From positions 1,550,001-1,614,000 of the forward strand of contig NZ_CP006568.1 in NCBI RefSeq assembly GCF_000517405.1: 64,000 nucleotides of DNA, in the 5' to 3' direction. Below, piece by piece: positions 9,269 through 18,106 of this stretch. A program made the position numbers and the translations under genes. The notes under the pieces are model-generated. The model had not been told where the DNA came from. It did no database searches and worked only from the letters and a program-made list of their open reading frames with translations. Position 1 is the first letter of the stretch. The number at the start of each line of letters is the position of its first letter. This DNA comes from Candidatus Sodalis pierantonius str. SOPE (GTDB lineage Bacteria > Pseudomonadota > Gammaproteobacteria > Enterobacterales > Enterobacteriaceae).

Positions 9269-10350
9269 ATGATGATGACTCAATGGCCTTCGGTTAAGGC
9301 ATCCCGTATTGCAGATCAGGGCGCGCTGCCCGTTCTGGCATTGTTGGCGCTCGCCATGACCGGTTTTATTTGCATTCTGACCGAGACGTTGCCCGCCGGC
9401 CTATTGCCGCAAATCGGCGCCGGCCTGCATATCTCCCCCGCGCTGGCGGGCCAGATGGTCACCGCCTATGCCGCCGGTTCGCTTATCGCCGCCATACCGC
9501 TGACCCTCGTCACCCGTACCTGGCCGCGCCGGCAGGTGTTGCTGGCGACCGTTCTCGGTTTTCTGCTGTTCAATACCTTGACGGCGGCAACCTCCCAGGT
9601 GGCGGTGCTCCTGACGGCCCGTTTTCTGGCCGGGGCCGCCGCGGGTCTGGCCTGGAGCCTGTTGGCGGGTTATGCCCGGCGAATGGTTCCGCCGCCATGT
9701 CGCTGCTGTTGATGGCGTGGATTGTACTGGCGATACCGAACTTTCCCGGCCAGCGGGACCGGCGGCAGGCGCGGCCGGGCACGGTGCTGCGCAACCCCGG
9801 CGTCCAGGCGGTGCTGGCGGTGGTCTTCACCTGGATGCTGGCGCATAATATTCTTTACACCTACGTTGCCCCCTTGGTGACACCCGCCGGGCTGGCGAAC
9901 CGGGTAGATAGCGTGCTGTTGATATTCGGTCTGGCGGCGCTGGCGGGGATTGTCATTACCGGGCGGGTGATCGACCGCCATTTGCGCCGGGCGGTGTTGG
10001 CGTCGCTGTCCGGCTTTGCCCTGGCCGCGCTGGCTTTTGCGCTGAACGGCGTCTCCCCCGTGCTAATGTATGCCAGCGTCGCCGTCTGGGGGGTAACGTT
10101 TGGCGGCGGCGCCACGCTGCTGCAAACCGCGCTGGCCGATGCGGCGGGGGAAAGTGCCGATGTGGCGCTGTCCCTGAATGCCGCGACCTGGAATAGCGCC
10201 ATCGCTCTGGGCGGCCTGGCGGGCGGGCTACTGCTGACGCACGGCGGCGTCAGTACGTTCCCGCCGGTGGTCATGCTACTGTTCCTGACAGGCCTCGCTA
10301 TTGCCTGGCGCACTTCGGACTACGGCTTTGTCGCGGGCCGGCGCCACTAG
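9269..10350 (+). pseudogene. MFS efflux transporter (DHA1-like) with internal deletion
   Basis: The start is at the ATG run 9269-9277, preceded by AAAGG. Residues 1-140 give four clear membrane helices with the family loop TRTWPRRQVL and RFLAGAAAGLAWSLLAGYARR. At about 9690 the frame jumps: the sequence passes from GYARRMVPP straight into SLLLMAWIVLAIPNFPGQ in another frame, which in intact relatives are separated by roughly 40 residues (helices 5-6). The second half (about 9697-10350) still shows the last six helices. A deletion of a non-multiple of three between GCCG-rich stretches explains this. The product would have been a proton-driven exporter under control of the divergent TetR. Confidence 0.78.
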
Positions 10351-10373
10351 CGCCGCGCCAGAAACAGCCTGTG

Positions 10374-10471
10374 ACCCTGACGCAGAATATCGCGCCGGCA
10401 ACCGTATTCACCCTGTCGCGTTGTATCGCGGCGGAAAGCCGTAGTTACCCTGATGCGGAGTATCGCGTCGG
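10374..10471. repeat. Two diverged 25-base direct repeats
   Basis: ACCCTGACGCAGAATATCGC (about 10374) and ACCCTGATGCGGAGTATCGC (about 10447) are direct copies with a few substitutions, separated by roughly 73 bases, in the gap after the MFS pseudogene. The role is unknown; they could be the remains of a small intergenic repeat family. Confidence 0.4.
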
Positions 10472-10561
10472 AAGTCTTTAATTATTCAGGCGCCGGTCGC
10501 CGCCCTTGGGCCCTGTCTTCACCCAAGCGCCGGACGCCGCCCCACGACAGGAGCGCACACG

Positions 10562-11199
10562 ATGATACCCCTTATACGCACCTGCTATGGCGCATTGCTG
10601 AGCGCCGCGCCGGCGGCAGCCCAGGACAGGTTTTTACCGCCGGCCGGTTTTACCGCCGCCTATCAGACCATCAATCATGTCAGGTTACATTATGTCAAAG
10701 GCGGACAGGGACCGCTGGTTTTGCTGGTGCACAGCTTCGGCCAGTCCTGGTACGAGTGACGCACGCTAATGCCGCTGCTGGCCGCACAGCATACGGTGAT
10801 AGCCGTGGACTTACCCGGCCTCGGCGATTCCGCCACGCCCGTCAGCGGCTATTCCGGCGCAGCGATCGCCGACTCTCTTTACCGGTTGGCGCTACACTAT
10901 AGCCAAGGGCAACCCTTCTCACTGATGGCCCATGATATCGGTATTTGGAATACCTATCCGCTGGCGGTAAAACACCCGCGCCATATCGATAAAGTGGTAT
11001 TTATGGAAGCGCCGATACCGGATAAACGCCTGTATGACTTCCCGGCTTTCTCGCCGCAGGGTGAATCGCTGGTCTGGCATTTCAGCTTCTTTGCCGCCGG
11101 AGACAATTTGGCTGAAACGCTGATTGCCGGACACGAAAAAACGTTCCTGACGCATTTTATCCGCTCCCACGCCACCCGCCAGGCGGCGTTCACGCCGCA
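10562..11199 (+). pseudogene. Alpha/beta hydrolase, stopped and truncated
   Basis: The frame begins with a signal-peptide-like MIPLIRTCYGALLSAAPAAAQ and continues into an alpha/beta hydrolase core (VRLHYVKGGQGPLVLLVHSFGQSWYE). A TGA at 10757-10759 replaces the Trp expected in the family's W-Y-E-W motif. The same frame goes on with HTVIAVDLPGLGDSATP and the nucleophile-elbow region LMAHDIG, in which Asp occupies the nucleophile position as in epoxide hydrolases and haloalkane dehalogenases. At about 11199 the similarity ends and the DNA continues as an opposite-strand enolase-superfamily remnant, so the C-terminal third, including the catalytic His, is gone. Confidence 0.75.
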
Positions 11200-11474
11200 G
11201 CCCCTTTTGGCCGTGATCGCGCAGCCGGGCGTACAGATCCTGCCAAATGAATTCGCTGTTAAGCGCGTCGCTGCCGATGATCATCCCCGCCAGCTCATCC
11301 ACTACCGCTTTGATCATGCGCGCCGGGCCGTAGCACTCGCCCCAACCGGTAATACCCTCATCGGTCATGATTTCCACCAGCATCTCGGTGCGGGTATCGT
11401 AGCGCGCACGAATAAGCAAAGGGTTGGCTCAGCTTGGCCGACAATAAATGGGTGGTAACGCTTGTGATTTTCAT
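11200..11474 (-). pseudogene. Mandelate racemase / muconate lactonizing enzyme N-terminal remnant
   Basis: Read on the minus strand from ATG 11474 (AAGGA upstream) the sequence encodes MKITSVTTHLLSAKLSQPFA, then shifts frame by one base near 11412 and continues YDTRTEMLVEIMTDEGITGW, GECYGPARMIKAV and LYARLRDHGQKGL. This is the capping domain of the enolase superfamily (MR/MLE). The catalytic barrel is missing: the remnant ends at about 11200 where the alpha/beta hydrolase fragment begins. Its start lies 10 bases after the stop of the upstream phosphodiesterase gene, so it was the last gene of that operon and would have dehydrated or epimerised a sugar acid. Confidence 0.72.
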
Positions 11475-11484
11475 GGAACCGTCC

Positions 11485-13293
11485 TTAGGGGCGAGCGTGA
11501 CCATCCGCGAGAAGACTGTGGATCACGCGGCCATCCAGCGTCGCCAGCGGCAGGCCGAGTAAATGGGCTATCGCCGCCGCCGGATCCACCATGGTGTAAG
11601 GGCCGAGCGTTGCGCGATCGTGGTAGTAGCCGGCGCGCACGCCCGCCCCCATCATCACCAGCGCGCCGTAATTGGAGGACATCGCCGTCGCGGCGGTGGG
11701 TTTTTGCGGCCCGTGATTGGCCCCCGGCACCTCGACCGGGCAAATATCCTCCCCGCCGCGGCTTACGCCCCAGACAAAACCGGCGTTATAGGCAAAAACG
11801 ATATCCCCCGCGCACGGTCCCCAAAAGCCGATGCCCGCCGCGTCGTCTTTCAATAGAGCTAGGCTAACCGCATTGCGCAATTTACCCTGCTCCAGCACAT
11901 GCCAACTGCCCAAGGCGTGCAGCGTTTTGGCGCACACGGCATCGTAATCGGCTGACGACACGATGCCTGTCGCCTCGCGTCCGGTCAAATTGACGAAAAT
12001 CTCCAGGCCGCCGCGTTCATCTTTCAAATAGACCTGGCTGCGCGCCATATCCGGTTTTAATTGTTCGTCCAGCACCACCAGCTGATGCTTCGCCAAGTAG
12101 CGGTAGATATCGCACATATAGGCGTTGGGCACCGCACCGTGATCGGACGCCAGCATCAGCACCGTTTCATCGTCCATCTGCGCCATAAGCTTGCCCATGG
12201 TCTTATCAAGGATCTGGTAGCAATCGCGCATCACCGCGTCATAGCGCGCCGCCTGCGCCGGATCAAAGAAGGGCGACGCCGGATCGCATTGACCGAGACA
12301 GTTATGGTGCGATTCGTCCACCAACCGATGCACCGTCGCCCATAGAGCATAGCCCTGCTGCTGGGTTAATGTCAGCGCCGTATCGGCGAGCCACAGCGAC
12401 TGTTCATCCCCTTCCTGGTAGGTGGCCTGCGGGTAATCTTCCTGCGGCGAGGCTTTGACCACCCACTTACTGAAAAACGGCCCGGCGTGAGCCAGCAGCG
12501 CCCTGGCCTGTTCGGATGTGCCACACAGTTGGTCCGGGTCGGTGACCTGCGCTTGCAGAATCTCAACATCGTCGCGTTCGGGCCGGTAGCATCCCAGATA
12601 GAACCGCACGCTGCCGCTCACGTTGAGGGCGCGCAGTGAACACCAGGGGCTCCACTCGCCTTCGGCCAGCGCCACGGCCTGGTCGCCTATCCAGATCACC
12701 GGTTTTCCTCCTTGCTCGCCCAGGGGCAGCGTTAAGGTGTTGCCGCGCTGGCCCTGCAACATCAGCGCGTAGCGTCCGTCAGCGCCTTTTTCCAGCGGCT
12801 GCCAGGCGCCTTTATCATGGTAGGTCAGCGTGCCGTTGGGCGGCCAGCCAAGCTTTTGCTGCTTGATGTGTTTATCGTCGGTGCGCGCCTGATAGCGGGT
12901 GGTATGGCCCATGGGTTTAAAATGTTCGGCGGCCCAGAGTGCGCTTCTGCCCCAGTATGGCGCGAAACTGAAATGCCCGGCGTCGGCCACGACAGTCTCG
13001 GGAAAATGCACTAAGGCGGCTTTCAGCCCCTGGCGCGTCATCTGGTCAAGTAAATTGCCGGTCTGATGGTTATCGGCGGGCAGCGCCTGTCCGCGCCAGG
13101 CGGTTCCCAACCCTTGGCCCGCCATAAAGGCCACCCAGTTGACATCGCTCCAGGAGGAAATAAAGGGCAACAGCTCGGTCGCCGCCCCCTGTTGCAGCAT
13201 CCGGGAAATATTCGGTAACGCGCCCTGCGCCGCGTAGCGTTTCAGTAACGGCATCGATAAGCCATCAACGCCAAACACAATCACTTTTCGCAT
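11485..13293 (-). CDS. Type I phosphodiesterase / nucleotide pyrophosphatase family protein
   Basis: 602 residues, intact. The alkaline-phosphatase-superfamily metal sites are visible: VIVFGVDGLSMPLL at the N-terminus (first Asp), SSWSDVNWVAFMAG in the nucleophile region, VLMLASDHGAVPN (Asp-His pair) and PGANHGPQKP near the C-terminus (last His). No signal peptide is seen, so it is probably cytoplasmic. It sits in a minus-strand cluster after an MFS sugar-acid transporter and a GntR regulator, and just before an enolase-superfamily gene (remnant). That setting suggests hydrolysis of a phospho-ester or phosphonate-like intermediate of an imported acid. The substrate is not known. Confidence 0.8.
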   Translation of the reverse strand: MRKVIVFGVDGLSMPLLKRYAAQGALPNISRMLQQGAATELLPFISSWSDVNWVAFMAGQGLGTAWRGQALPADNHQTGNLLDQMTRQGLKAALVHFPETVVADAGHFSFAPYWGRSALWAAEHFKPMGHTTRYQARTDDKHIKQQKLGWPPNGTLTYHDKGAWQPLEKGADGRYALMLQGQRGNTLTLPLGEQGGKPVIWIGDQAVALAEGEWSPWCSLRALNVSGSVRFYLGCYRPERDDVEILQAQVTDPDQLCGTSEQARALLAHAGPFFSKWVVKASPQEDYPQATYQEGDEQSLWLADTALTLTQQQGYALWATVHRLVDESHHNCLGQCDPASPFFDPAQAARYDAVMRDCYQILDKTMGKLMAQMDDETVLMLASDHGAVPNAYMCDIYRYLAKHQLVVLDEQLKPDMARSQVYLKDERGGLEIFVNLTGREATGIVSSADYDAVCAKTLHALGSWHVLEQGKLRNAVSLALLKDDAAGIGFWGPCAGDIVFAYNAGFVWGVSRGGEDICPVEVPGANHGPQKPTAATAMSSNYGALVMMGAGVRAGYYHDRATLGPYTMVDPAAAIAHLLGLPLATLDGRVIHSLLADGHARP

Positions 13294-13356
13294 ACTCTCT
13301 CCTAAAATTCGCGCCGCCGGCCGCCCCTGCGGCGATTTGCCGTCGGCACCCTCGTG

Positions 13357-14040
13357 CTACAGCGCGTTAAACGTCTGGTTTTTTTGCAGCAGATCTTGCA
13401 GCAGGCTGTCGAGACTGCTGCGAATATGCCGACGCATGGTTTGCTCGACGCGATCTTCATCACGGGCTTTTAGCGCATACAAAATTTCCCGGTGCTCGCG
13501 CCAGGACTGTAATTTCCTGCCCGGCAAATTGCTGGCGATAACGTGAAATATGCGCAGACGTTCCAAATGAATCGCCATCATCGTGTTGATGAGCTGATTG
13601 TCGGCATAGGTAAAAATTAAATCATGCAGGGTATCGCCAGGATCGACGACCGCTTCTTCATTCGCCAGCAAAGGGGACTCCAGCGAATCGAGATAGGCCT
13701 CCATCTTCGTCAATGCCTCATCGCTGATACGCGCGGTCGCATGGCGTGCGCAAATACCCTCCAGCGCTTCACGGATCACAAACAGCTCCTGGATATCCCG
13801 CAATTTGATTTCGCTGACATACCAGCCTTTATGGCGTGTCAGCTCAACAAACCGCTCCTGCTGTAGCCGGTACAGCGCCTCACGAATCGGTGTACGGCTC
13901 ATGTCTAATTTGCCGATTAGCCACATCTCGGTTAGCGAGCTGCCGGGCTGTAATTCCATATTCAGGATCATCGCTTTAATTTTCTCGTAAGCGATGAAAC
14001 TCAACGATTGCTTGATTCTGGGCGTTTCTGCTGTCGACAT
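13357..14040 (-). CDS. GntR/FCD family transcriptional regulator
   Basis: 227 residues. The N-terminal winged helix is clear (AYEKIKAMILNMELQPGSSL, then MSRTPIREALYRLQQERFVE and HKGWYVSEI), followed by an all-helical FCD effector domain with the metal-ligand pattern typical of the FadR subfamily (LHDLIFTYADN, HLERLRIFH, REHREILYAL). It is intact and lies 24 bases after the MFS transporter gene and 63 before the phosphodiesterase, so the three are probably one operon that it controls. FCD regulators usually respond to carboxylic acids, in line with a sugar-acid pathway. Confidence 0.88.
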   Translation of the reverse strand: MSTAETPRIKQSLSFIAYEKIKAMILNMELQPGSSLTEMWLIGKLDMSRTPIREALYRLQQERFVELTRHKGWYVSEIKLRDIQELFVIREALEGICARHATARISDEALTKMEAYLDSLESPLLANEEAVVDPGDTLHDLIFTYADNQLINTMMAIHLERLRIFHVIASNLPGRKLQSWREHREILYALKARDEDRVEQTMRRHIRSSLDSLLQDLLQKNQTFNAL

Positions 14041-14064
14041 CCTATAACTCCTTACTTCGGCAGG

Positions 14065-15444
14065 TTATGGTGTATCCGTGAGAATAAAACGTTTGATTTT
14101 TCCGACCACGAACAAGTAACAGAGCATCACCACCACCGCATGGGCAATCACAAACCAGAGTACGGCGTGAAACGAACCGGTCACTTGCAGAATGTATACG
14201 GTAATAACGGGAGTGGTGATGCTGGAGGAATTGCTAAAGGTATTCAGTACGCTACCCGATAACCCGGCAATTTCCTTCGGTACGGTGTCGGCGTTAACCG
14301 TCCAGCCCATGCCGCCAATGCCTTTACCCAAAAAGGACATCGCCATGATAAAGATGACCGCCGATTCAGAATCGGTGTAATTACACAGCACCATAATGCA
14401 GCACAGCACCATCCCGCCGACGATGGGGATTTTACGCGCTAACGACCGCGACATCCCACGGCGAATCAGCATATCGGAAACAAAACCGCCCATGATACCG
14501 CCGACAAAACCGCACATCGCCGGAATGGCCGCTACCATCCCCGCCTTCATGATTGACATATGCTTTTCCTGCACCAGGTATACCGGGAACCAGGTGATAA
14601 AGAAAAAGCCGATGGCGTTAAGACAATATTGGGCGAAATAGATCCCAAGCATCATCCGGCTGGACAGCAGTTGTTTCAAATAACTCAAGCGCGGTCCTTT
14701 ATGGGCGGCGCGCTCTTGCTTGTTGGGGTCGATATTCACCAGCGCCCCGCCCTGCTCCATATACGCCAGTTCCGCCGCGTTGACCATGGTGTGGCGGTTG
14801 GGGCTATGCACCAGTTTGCGAAAGACCGGCAGAAAAGTGATGCCTATCAATCCCAGCACCGTAAAGACGGAATGCCAGCCATAGGTATGGGCCAGCCACC
14901 CCATCAGCAGCGCGAAAAACACCGTGGAACCATATTGGGCAGAATTGAAAATGGCCGCCGCCGTACCGCGCTCCGACGCCGGAAACCAGGAGGCGACAAT
15001 CCGGCTATTGGCCGGAAACGAGGGGGACTCCGCCGCACCGACCAAAAAGCGCAAAATAAAAATGACCATTACCGCGGTTGCGCCGGTAACAAAGCCCGCC
15101 AACCCGGTCATCAAGGTGAAAAGCAACCAGAGCAAGATGCTCAGACTGTAAATCATTTTCGAGCCGAAGCGGTCCAACAGCCAACCGCCGGGCAATTGAA
15201 AGATGACATAGGCCCAGCCGAAAGCTGAGAAAATAAACCCCATGTCCACCACACTTAAACCCAACTCTTTTGCCATGCCCGGCCCGGCCCGGCCCGGCCC
15301 GGCCAGAGAAATGGACGCGCGGTCGGCATAGTTAATCAAGGTCACGAAGAACAACACCGCCACCACCATCCAGCGGACATTGGTTTTTTTGGCCCCGGTC
15401 GCGCTGCTCGCCGCCGCGACCGTTTCTTTGTTTTCCCATTGCAT
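14065..15444 (-). CDS. MFS transporter, sugar-acid (anion:cation symporter) family
   Basis: 459 residues with about 12 membrane helices. Family marks are NVRWMVVAVLFFVTLINYAD at the N-terminus, GWAYVIFQLPGGWLLDRFG and RFLVGAAESPSFPANSRI, as in GudP/ExuT/DgoT-type transporters of glucarate, hexuronate or galactonate. It is the first gene of the minus-strand cluster with a GntR/FCD regulator. Between the first helix and AKELGLS the protein has an extra GRAGPG-type segment produced by a five-copy GCCCG repeat; 15 extra bases keep the frame, so the gene is probably still functional. Two palindromes upstream are candidate operators. Confidence 0.85.
   Translation of the reverse strand: MQWENKETVAAASSATGAKKTNVRWMVVAVLFFVTLINYADRASISLAGPGRAGPGMAKELGLSVVDMGFIFSAFGWAYVIFQLPGGWLLDRFGSKMIYSLSILLWLLFTLMTGLAGFVTGATAVMVIFILRFLVGAAESPSFPANSRIVASWFPASERGTAAAIFNSAQYGSTVFFALLMGWLAHTYGWHSVFTVLGLIGITFLPVFRKLVHSPNRHTMVNAAELAYMEQGGALVNIDPNKQERAAHKGPRLSYLKQLLSSRMMLGIYFAQYCLNAIGFFFITWFPVYLVQEKHMSIMKAGMVAAIPAMCGFVGGIMGGFVSDMLIRRGMSRSLARKIPIVGGMVLCCIMVLCNYTDSESAVIFIMAMSFLGKGIGGMGWTVNADTVPKEIAGLSGSVLNTFSNSSSITTPVITVYILQVTGSFHAVLWFVIAHAVVVMLCYLFVVGKIKRFILTDTP
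15277..15301. repeat. Pentanucleotide repeat (GCCCG)5 inside the MFS gene
   Basis: Five perfect GCCCG units plus a partial sixth. In related transporters this position reads A-G-P-G-M-A, which needs two units. The three extra units add five codons without changing frame. Confidence 0.85.
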
Positions 15445-15539
15445 AGCGAACCTCTTTGGTTGACATCAGTCGATGCGCAGACACCCCGTGTCGACTCTTA
15501 TGACCGTTGTAGACGTCTCCGTTTAACGCGAGGTACCGC

Positions 15540-15554
15540 TGGTCAATCTGACCA
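15540..15554. promoter_or_regulatory. Candidate GntR/FCD operator (FadR-like dyad)
   Basis: TGGTCAATCTGACCA is a perfect 6-base inverted repeat with a 3-base spacer, upstream of the MFS gene. FCD-type GntR regulators bind TGGTnnnnACCA-like dyads, and the FadR site is TGGTCnGACCA, so this is the best operator candidate for the clustered regulator. Confidence 0.55.
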
Positions 15555-15592
15555 CCATCGGGATAAAGGGGATCACTTGATTAAGTATTCAT

Positions 15593-15615
15593 ATTATATA
15601 CAATACAAATATAAT
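15593..15615. promoter_or_regulatory. AT-rich palindrome upstream of the sugar-acid operon
   Basis: ATTATAT and ATATAAT are perfect inverted arms around a 9-base spacer (ACAATACAA). It may be a second regulatory site or part of the promoter region. No clear -35/-10 pair is identified. Confidence 0.4.
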
Positions 15616-15915
15616 CTAAATTCTCACCGCTGACGCTGCAAGAGTCCGTGGAGAGGTTTACCTGAATTGTTTGAATTTTGGGCGAAGGATCACACATTGC
15701 CCGCGGCATGCCGTCCCTCGTACGGCGTGGACGTCATCCGCAGCCAATAGAGAATAAACGTGAATGGTCGGCTTAGAACAGAACTTAAAACTATATATTA
15801 TGAATTCACCTAATTAAATTGCGCCCCGCCGTGGAAGGGTATTTTCTTATCGTCCGGCGGCCGCCGTGTTTGAGGCAGCCCGTCCTTGAGTTGAATCTTG
15901 CAGAGGTAATGAACA

Positions 15916-15981
15916 ATGCGCGTAACAACCACAACACGTCCCGCCCTCATCGGCTGTGCCATGATGGCGATGCTCAGCATT
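15916..15981 (+). pseudogene. Signal-peptide-like gene start cut off by IS21
   Basis: ATG 15916 opens MRVTTTTRPALIGCAMMAML, basic then hydrophobic like a signal peptide or lipoprotein leader, with AGAGG upstream at about 15901. The IS21 end starts at 15982 and cuts the frame. No matching 3' part is seen on the far side of the mobile cluster at 19800. The identity is unknown. Confidence 0.35.
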
Positions 15982-16780
15982 TGCTGGTTCCGGTCACATC
16001 CGATCACTGATTCCGATTCTGTCCGATCGCTCATCTTCTGTTCCGCCATACTCTGGAGACTTTTAGCTTCCGGGGGCATGGCATGGCACGTAAAAAGAAG
16101 AAAGCGAGAACGGAAATGTGCATCTATATTAATGTCTTACGTATGAAATTCGAGCAGCGTCGCTCGAATCGCACTATCGCAGTAGCGCTCGGCATAGGCT
16201 GTACTACCGTGCACGATATCCTCGGCCGATTCACGGTAGCTAACCTGGTCTGGCCATTGCCGGCGGAACTGTCCCCCGTCGACCTCGACCGCCTGCTCTA
16301 TCCCGGCAAATCCGGAAAAGTTATCAATACCTTACCCAGCTGGCTTGATAGGGCATGACCAAGCAGATGCTCTGGATGGAATATCAGTCCGCCGTGGGCG
16401 GTGATGCCCTCGGTTACTCACAGTTTTGTGCACTGTTCCGTGACTGGAAAAAGAAGCAGCGGCGTTCCATGCGCATGGAGCACAAGGCTGGCGAACAGCT
16501 CTTCATCGACTTCTGTGGCCCCACCGTACCTATTCGTCAACCCTGCAACCGGTAGCGTACGCCAGGTCGCTATCTTCGTCGCGGCCATGGGCGTGTCAGG
16601 CTATGCGTATATCGAAGCCTGCGAAGGCCAGGACATGGCATCGTGGCTCAACGCCAATAGCCGCTGCCTGCACTTCATGGGTGGGGTTCCGGAGCTGATG
16701 ATACCTGATAATCTGCGCAGTGCTGTCAGCACCCCTGACCGCTATGAGCCGGTCATAAACCAGAGCTACCAGGCGCTGGC
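15982..16780 (+). mobile_element. IS21-family fragment, istA-proximal end
   Basis: It begins with the terminal TGCTGGTTCCGG motif shared with the other IS21 copies here and encodes the start of istA from 16083 (MARKKKKARTEM, HTH, then LFIDFCGP with the first catalytic Asp and ELMIPDNL with the second). It is frameshifted near 16350 and 16535. It ends at 16780 inside istA, where an inverted IS256 piece follows. Non-functional. Confidence 0.85.
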
Positions 16781-17251
16781 GAGACATCGGCGTCATACAG
16801 CTCTTTGAACGCGGCGGCGATCTCGCGGGTGGTCATCCCTTTGGCGTACAACGATAAAATCTGGTTATCCATCCCGGTAATCCGGGTCTGGTTCTTCTTC
16901 ACCAGTTGCGGTTCAAAGGAACCGTCACGATCGCGCGGAGTACGCAGCGCCAGCGGGCCATCGCCAGTGGTAACGGTTTTTGTGGAATAGCCGTTGCGGG
17001 CGTTGGTCCCCCGGTTTAGGCTGATTTTTATCGTAGCCGAGGTGATGAGTCATTTCGGCATTGAGAGCTGCTTCGACGCTGATTTTTTTCAGCAGCCGAT
17101 CGAAGTGACTGAGATCTTCAGGGGTTTTGAGATTTTTGGCCAGTTCGTTAGCCAGAGCCTGCAACTGTTTTTCGTCCATAAATTAACCTGTTTTTGATGT
17201 TGGATTGAACATATCAAAAACAGGCAAATACACAAATTTCTAAACAGGCTC
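16781..17251 (-). mobile_element. IS256-family fragment, left end and transposase N-terminus
   Basis: The right side carries the terminal repeat GAGCCTGTTTAGAAATTTGT (minus strand, ending at 17251), and the transposase starts at 17179 (MDEKQLQALANELAKNLKTP). One extra G in a G-run near 17010 frameshifts it. Only the first 471-474 bases of the roughly 1,315-base element remain. The break lies in the motif GTCTCGCC, almost the same place as in the copy at 58003. Confidence 0.88.
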
Positions 17252-17325
17252 AGTTATTCCGATATTTTCCGATCACCCATTCCAGTGATATTCGATCACG
17301 TGTTCGCTCATCTTCTGACTCGGGT

Positions 17326-18095
17326 TTAGTCTATTTTTCCTGTGCTGGCTACTCCTTGCTCTTTGCGTAGTGATTCGCCTTTAAGTTCCAGTCTATAGCT
17401 GGGGTGTACTAACCGATCGAGTAACTCGTCAGCTGTCGTGGGGTTTTCTATCAGTCCATACCATTTTTTCACCGGCAGTTGACTGATCAGGATGCTGCTG
17501 CTTTTGTCGTAGCGATCTTCCATCACCTCCAACAGCATCGTTGCCTGCATCGGACTTATTGATTCTAGGCCCACGTCGTCCAAGATCAGTAACTCTATTT
17601 TTTCTAACTGCTTAAGCTGTTTTAGATAGGTCCCGTCTACCTGACACTGGTGAAGATGGGCCAGCAACCGACCCACTCGCCAGTAACGCACGCTATATTG
17701 CTGCCGGCATGCCTGCTCACCAAGCGCACAACTGAGCCAGAAGCGCACAACTGAGCCAGGTTTTGCCCGTACCTGTCGGCCCCGTGATGAGTATGCTTTT
17801 CTGATATTTCAGATATTGTCCCCCTAGCAGATCTCGCATCTGTTCCGGTGTCACTCCTTCGGCTAGGGATATAACGGATATCTTCCTGTTTTGCCTGCAA
17901 GCGCATTTGCGATTGCCGTCGAATACGGCATATGTGGTTGTTTTTTCTATGAAAATTTTCCGATTCTACCATCAGCGACAACCGCTCCTCGAACCCCAGC
18001 TCCCCATAACTCCCCGGGAGTTCGCGTTGCGTCTCCAACGCCTGGACCATTGCCGATAACTTCAGCTCTCGCAGAGCCATTAACAGTGTATCCAT
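17326..18095 (-). pseudogene. istB: IS21 istB helper ATPase, broken
   Basis: Starts at 18095 (MDTLLMALRELKLSAMVQAL). An extra base near 17867 shifts the frame, and a 19-base tandem duplication (AAGCGCACAACTGAGCCAG, about 17726-17763) disrupts the region just after the Walker A loop. The C-terminal two thirds (LLILDDVGLESISP, the Walker B region) is still readable. IstB is the AAA+ helper of IS21 transposition. Confidence 0.82.
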
Positions 18096-18106
18096 ATTTA
18101 TTCTCC

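Noticed and set aside
10757..10759. Possible reassignment of TGA to tryptophan, because several genes have TGA where Trp is expected
   Set aside because: Intact genes here end at TGA at their normal length (for example hmuU and the MarR gene), TGG is used freely, and the same genes often carry other lesions such as TAG stops and frameshifts. Nonsense decay explains the pattern.
10919..11419. 166-codon minus-strand frame read as one gene
   Set aside because: Only its first 70 or so residues resemble an enolase-superfamily protein. The rest is antisense to the alpha/beta hydrolase remnant, so it is a junction artefact of two pseudogenes.
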